In this document: in pieces, positions 61,196 through 64,000 of the stretch
Layout of the letters: the number at the start of each line of letters is the position of its first letter
Numbering within the stretch: position 1 is the first letter of the stretch
NCBI RefSeq assembly: GCF_022568815.1
Contig: NZ_JAKZHX010000006.1
Location: 124,001-188,000 of the forward strand
Reading direction: 5' to 3'
Source of the DNA: Undibacterium paludis
Lineage (GTDB): Bacteria > Pseudomonadota > Gammaproteobacteria > Burkholderiales > Burkholderiaceae_D
Length of the DNA stretch: 64,000 nucleotides
The notes under the pieces: model-generated
Told to the model about the DNA's origin: nothing
Databases searched by the model: none
The model's input: only the letters and a program-made list of their open reading frames with translations
Position numbers and translations under genes: made by a program

Positions 61196-64000
61196 ATGAC
61201 TACAGAAATAACACTTACTCCTGACGTGGGCACTGAAGTTGCCGCTTCCAAGCCTTATGAGCCGACATTTGTGCACTTGCGCATCCATTCTGAATATTCA
61301 ATTGTGGATGGCCTGGTGCGAATTGATGATGTGATCAAGGCTGGCGCAAAAGACAAACAACCTGCCATGGCGGTGACCGATCTGGCCAACCTGTTTGCCA
61401 TGGTCAAGTTTTATAAGGCAGCGCGTGGCAAGGGCATGAAACCGATTGCCGGTTGCGATGTCTGGATTACCAATGATGCTGACCGTGACAAGCCGTCCAG
61501 ATTGCTCTTGCTGGTCAAGAACCGCCAGGGTTATCTGCAGCTTTGTGAGCTGCTGGCACAAGCCTGGCTGACCAATCAGCACAAGGGTAAGGCCGAGATA
61601 CGCTACGAGTGGTTGCAAAAAATACATGAGGAAGGGCAAGGCGGCGGACTGATCGCCTTGTCCGGTGCTCATTTCGGCGATGTCGGCGTTGCCATTGACA
61701 ATGGCAATCTGGAGCTGGCGGAGCATCATGCCAGACGCTGGACCAGCATTTTCCCTGGCCATTTCTATATAGAGATACAAAGGGCAGGGCAGGCGAATAT
61801 GGACAACCATGTGCGCTCTGCCGTGGCGCTGGCGGGCCGCCTGAAACTGCCAGTGGTGGCGACTCATCCAGTGCAATTCATCAGCAAGGACGACTATACC
61901 GCCCATGAAGCACGGGTCTGTATTGCTGAAGGTGACATGCTGGCGAATGGTCGTCGTGTGCGTCGTTTCAATGAGCAATACTGCTTCAAGACCCAGGCTG
62001 AGATGGCAGAACTGTTTGCCGATATGCCCGCCGTCTTGCAAAATTCGGTAGAAATTGCCAAACGCTGCAATCTGACGCTGGAACTCGGCAAACCCAAACT
62101 GCCAGATTTTCCCACGCCTGAAGGCATGACCATCAATGACTTCCTGGTTCATGAGTCCCAGCGGGGTCTGGAATTCCGTCTTCAGCATTTGTTCCCGGAT
62201 GCAGAAAAGCGCGAGAAAGAGCGTCCTCGCTACGAAGCACGCCTGAAGTTTGAAACCGACACCATCATCAAGATGGGTTTTCCCGGTTACTTCCTCATCG
62301 TTGCCGACTTTATCCAGTGGGCGAAGAACAATGGCGTGCCGGTGGGGCCGGGCCGTGGTTCCGGTGCTGGCTCGCTGGTGGCGTATTCGCTGCTGATTAC
62401 CGATCTGGACCCCTTGCAGTACAACCTGCTGTTCGAGCGCTTCTTGAATCCTGAGCGGGTATCCATGCCCGACTTTGACATCGATTTTTGTCAGGAAGGG
62501 CGCGACAAGGTTATTCAGTACGTGAAAGACCGCTATGGCAAAGAAGCGGTGTCGCAGATTGCCACTTTTGGTACCATGGCGGCCAAGGGGGCGATACGCG
62601 ACGTGGGGCGGGTGCTGGACTTTGGCTATATGTTCTGTGACGGTGTTTCCAAGCTGATCCCTTTTAAACCGGGCAAGCAGGTAACGATTGCCGAAGCCAT
62701 TGTCGAAGAACCATTGCTGGCCGAACGCCAGGAAAATGAAGAAGAAGTCAAAACCCTGCTCGACCTGGCGCAACAGGTGGAAGGCATCACCCGCAATATT
62801 GGCATGCACGCCGGTGGTGTATTGATCGCGCCTGGCAAACTGACCGACTTTTGTCCGCTGTACACTCAGGGCGGTGATTCCGGTGTGGTCTCGCAATATG
62901 ACAAGGATGACGTGGAAGCGGTCGGCCTGGTCAAGTTCGACTTTTTGGGCCTGACCACGCTGACCATTCTCGACAGGGCGGTACGCTATATCAAGATGCT
63001 GGACCCGGCCATGGCGGACTTTGACCTGGCCAAATTGCCGCTCGATGACAGGGCATCGTATGACTTGCTGACAAAGGCCAAAACTGTGGCTGTGTTCCAG
63101 CTGGAAAGTCGTGGCATGCAAGGCATGCTCAAAGATGCGCGCCCGGACCGCTTTGAGGACATTATTGCACTGGTGGCCTTGTATCGCCCGGGCCCGATGG
63201 ACTTGATCCCGGACTTCTGCAAGCGCAAGCACGGTGAGAAATTCGATTATCCTGATCCGCGTACCGAAGGTATTTTGTCCGAGACCTACGGCATCATGGT
63301 GTATCAGGAACAGGTTATGCAGATGGCGCAGGTGGTCGGTGGCTACTCACTTGGTGGCGCTGATTTGTTGCGTCGCGCCATGGGTAAAAAGAAAGCAGAA
63401 GAGATGGCGGAACACCGCCAGATTTTCCGCGACGGTGCTGCCAAGGACGGGTTGTCGCAAGAAAAAGCCGATGAAATTTTCGATTTGATGGAAAAATTCG
63501 CCGGCTATGGTTTCAACAAATCCCATGCTGCCGCCTATGCCTTGCTGTCCTATCATACAGCCTATTTGAAAGCGCACCACGCTGCTGCTTTTATGGCAGC
63601 CAATATGTCGTTGGCAATGGATGATACCGACAAGGTCAAGATCCTGGTGGAAGATGCGATTGATGTCTGCAAGCTGAAAATGCTGCCGCCTGATATCAAT
63701 TTATCAGAATACCGGTTTGTGCCAGTTGCCGAACCGGGCAAAAAGTCGAGTCAGATACGTTATGGCATGGGGGCAGTCAAGGGGTCGGGTCAGAATGCGA
63801 TAGAAAGCATCGTCGCTGCCAGAAAAAACGGTGGCCCATTCACCGATCTGTTTGATTTCTGCAAGCGGGTTGACAAACGCCAGGTTAACCGTCGCACAGT
63901 GGAATCCCTGATACGCGCAGGCGCTATGGATTGTCTGGGAAAGGATCGCGGCATTTTGATGGCGACCGTTGATTTCGCGCTGGAAGCAGCGGAGCAGGCA
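61196..64000 (+). CDS. dnaE: DNA polymerase III alpha subunit (partial, 3' end outside window)
   Basis: The first 935 codons of the replicative polymerase catalytic subunit; the frame is open to the edge. The PHP domain starts HLRIHSEYSIVDGL (about 27-40). The polymerase palm motif PDFDIDF places catalytic D426 and D428. The GPGRGSGAGSLVAYS and GYGFNKSHAAAYALLSY blocks are canonical. The sequence is DnaE1-type. The N-terminus carries about 25 extra residues compared with E. coli DnaE, starting at ATG 61196 without a strong ribosome-binding site. The opposite strand holds a 644-codon open frame (61298-63232), a shadow of this gene. Confidence 0.96.
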   Translation, partial: MTTEITLTPDVGTEVAASKPYEPTFVHLRIHSEYSIVDGLVRIDDVIKAGAKDKQPAMAVTDLANLFAMVKFYKAARGKGMKPIAGCDVWITNDADRDKPSRLLLLVKNRQGYLQLCELLAQAWLTNQHKGKAEIRYEWLQKIHEEGQGGGLIALSGAHFGDVGVAIDNGNLELAEHHARRWTSIFPGHFYIEIQRAGQANMDNHVRSAVALAGRLKLPVVATHPVQFISKDDYTAHEARVCIAEGDMLANGRRVRRFNEQYCFKTQAEMAELFADMPAVLQNSVEIAKRCNLTLELGKPKLPDFPTPEGMTINDFLVHESQRGLEFRLQHLFPDAEKREKERPRYEARLKFETDTIIKMGFPGYFLIVADFIQWAKNNGVPVGPGRGSGAGSLVAYSLLITDLDPLQYNLLFERFLNPERVSMPDFDIDFCQEGRDKVIQYVKDRYGKEAVSQIATFGTMAAKGAIRDVGRVLDFGYMFCDGVSKLIPFKPGKQVTIAEAIVEEPLLAERQENEEEVKTLLDLAQQVEGITRNIGMHAGGVLIAPGKLTDFCPLYTQGGDSGVVSQYDKDDVEAVGLVKFDFLGLTTLTILDRAVRYIKMLDPAMADFDLAKLPLDDRASYDLLTKAKTVAVFQLESRGMQGMLKDARPDRFEDIIALVALYRPGPMDLIPDFCKRKHGEKFDYPDPRTEGILSETYGIMVYQEQVMQMAQVVGGYSLGGADLLRRAMGKKKAEEMAEHRQIFRDGAAKDGLSQEKADEIFDLMEKFAGYGFNKSHAAAYALLSYHTAYLKAHHAAAFMAANMSLAMDDTDKVKILVEDAIDVCKLKMLPPDINLSEYRFVPVAEPGKKSSQIRYGMGAVKGSGQNAIESIVAARKNGGPFTDLFDFCKRVDKRQVNRRTVESLIRAGAMDCLGKDRGILMATVDFALEAAEQA

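Noticed and set aside
61298..63232. 644-codon open frame on the minus strand
   Set aside because: It is entirely antisense to dnaE, starts inside it, and has no recognisable domain or ribosome-binding site. Long antisense frames are expected over high-usage coding DNA.
1..64000. CRISPR array, tRNA, rRNA or prophage
   Set aside because: No regularly spaced repeats, no clear tRNA cloverleaf or rRNA sequence, and no phage structural genes were seen; tRNA absence should be confirmed by a dedicated scan.

Overview
The window reads as chromosomal DNA of a betaproteobacterium, most likely Burkholderiales/Oxalobacteraceae (Undibacterium-like). That placement is inferred from a burkholderial trimeric porin, a phasin-like protein, long-form PyrF, and a 5-oxoprolinase/Liv catabolic cluster. 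It is not based on any marker gene comparison. I see no rRNA, tRNA, CRISPR array, prophage or intact insertion sequence. The right edge cuts through dnaE, which stays open to base 64000.

Layout. 1-6.8 kb (mostly minus): an ornithine cyclodeaminase-like protein, a secreted S15/CocE hydrolase, and a four-gene operon (LolA-like periplasmic protein, acyltransferase, ECF sigma factor, 4-TM putative anti-sigma). 7.0-9.3 kb (plus): a copper-handling cassette (DUF2946, Sco, PCuAC, a tiny membrane protein, YcnI) ended by a bidirectional terminator. 9.4-12.4 kb (minus): an alpha/beta hydrolase, a membrane protein/XRE regulator pair with four operator-like palindromes upstream, and ohr/ohrR with a recognisable OhrR operator. 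12.6-15.6 kb: pyrF, a periplasmic binding protein and a porin.

15.9-29.2 kb holds the most coherent accessory block. A fused 5-oxoprolinase/hydantoinase (minus) lies divergent from an orphan TRAP binding protein and a complete branched-chain-type ABC transporter. These are followed by a DUF1445 (D-glutamate cyclase-like) protein, a methyl-accepting chemotaxis protein and a winged-helix regulator. Together they look like a sensing, uptake and catabolism unit for a 5-oxoproline/D-glutamate-like or other cyclic-amide compound. A perfect 20-bp palindrome sits inside the promoter spacer of the TRAP gene.

29.3-42.4 kb: an HDOD protein, a LytS/LytR-type two-component system co-directional with two LiaF-like membrane proteins, then assorted metabolic and hypothetical genes, a ParB-like protein, a small protein/RIO kinase pair, a GNAT acetyltransferase, a binding protein, a phasin with a histone-like tail, and a MazG-like pyrophosphohydrolase. 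42.4-54.4 kb: mostly small or poorly characterised genes, VOC and EVE-domain proteins, an MFS transporter, an outer-membrane beta-barrel, esterases, a beta-lactamase-fold protein with altered active-site motifs, and a small heat-shock protein. This stretch also carries a 175-bp hairpin (MITE-like) element with a related end 5 kb away. 54.6-64 kb: glnS, an operon of TonB-dependent receptor, periplasmic binding protein and diguanylate cyclase, and the 5' 2.8 kb of dnaE.
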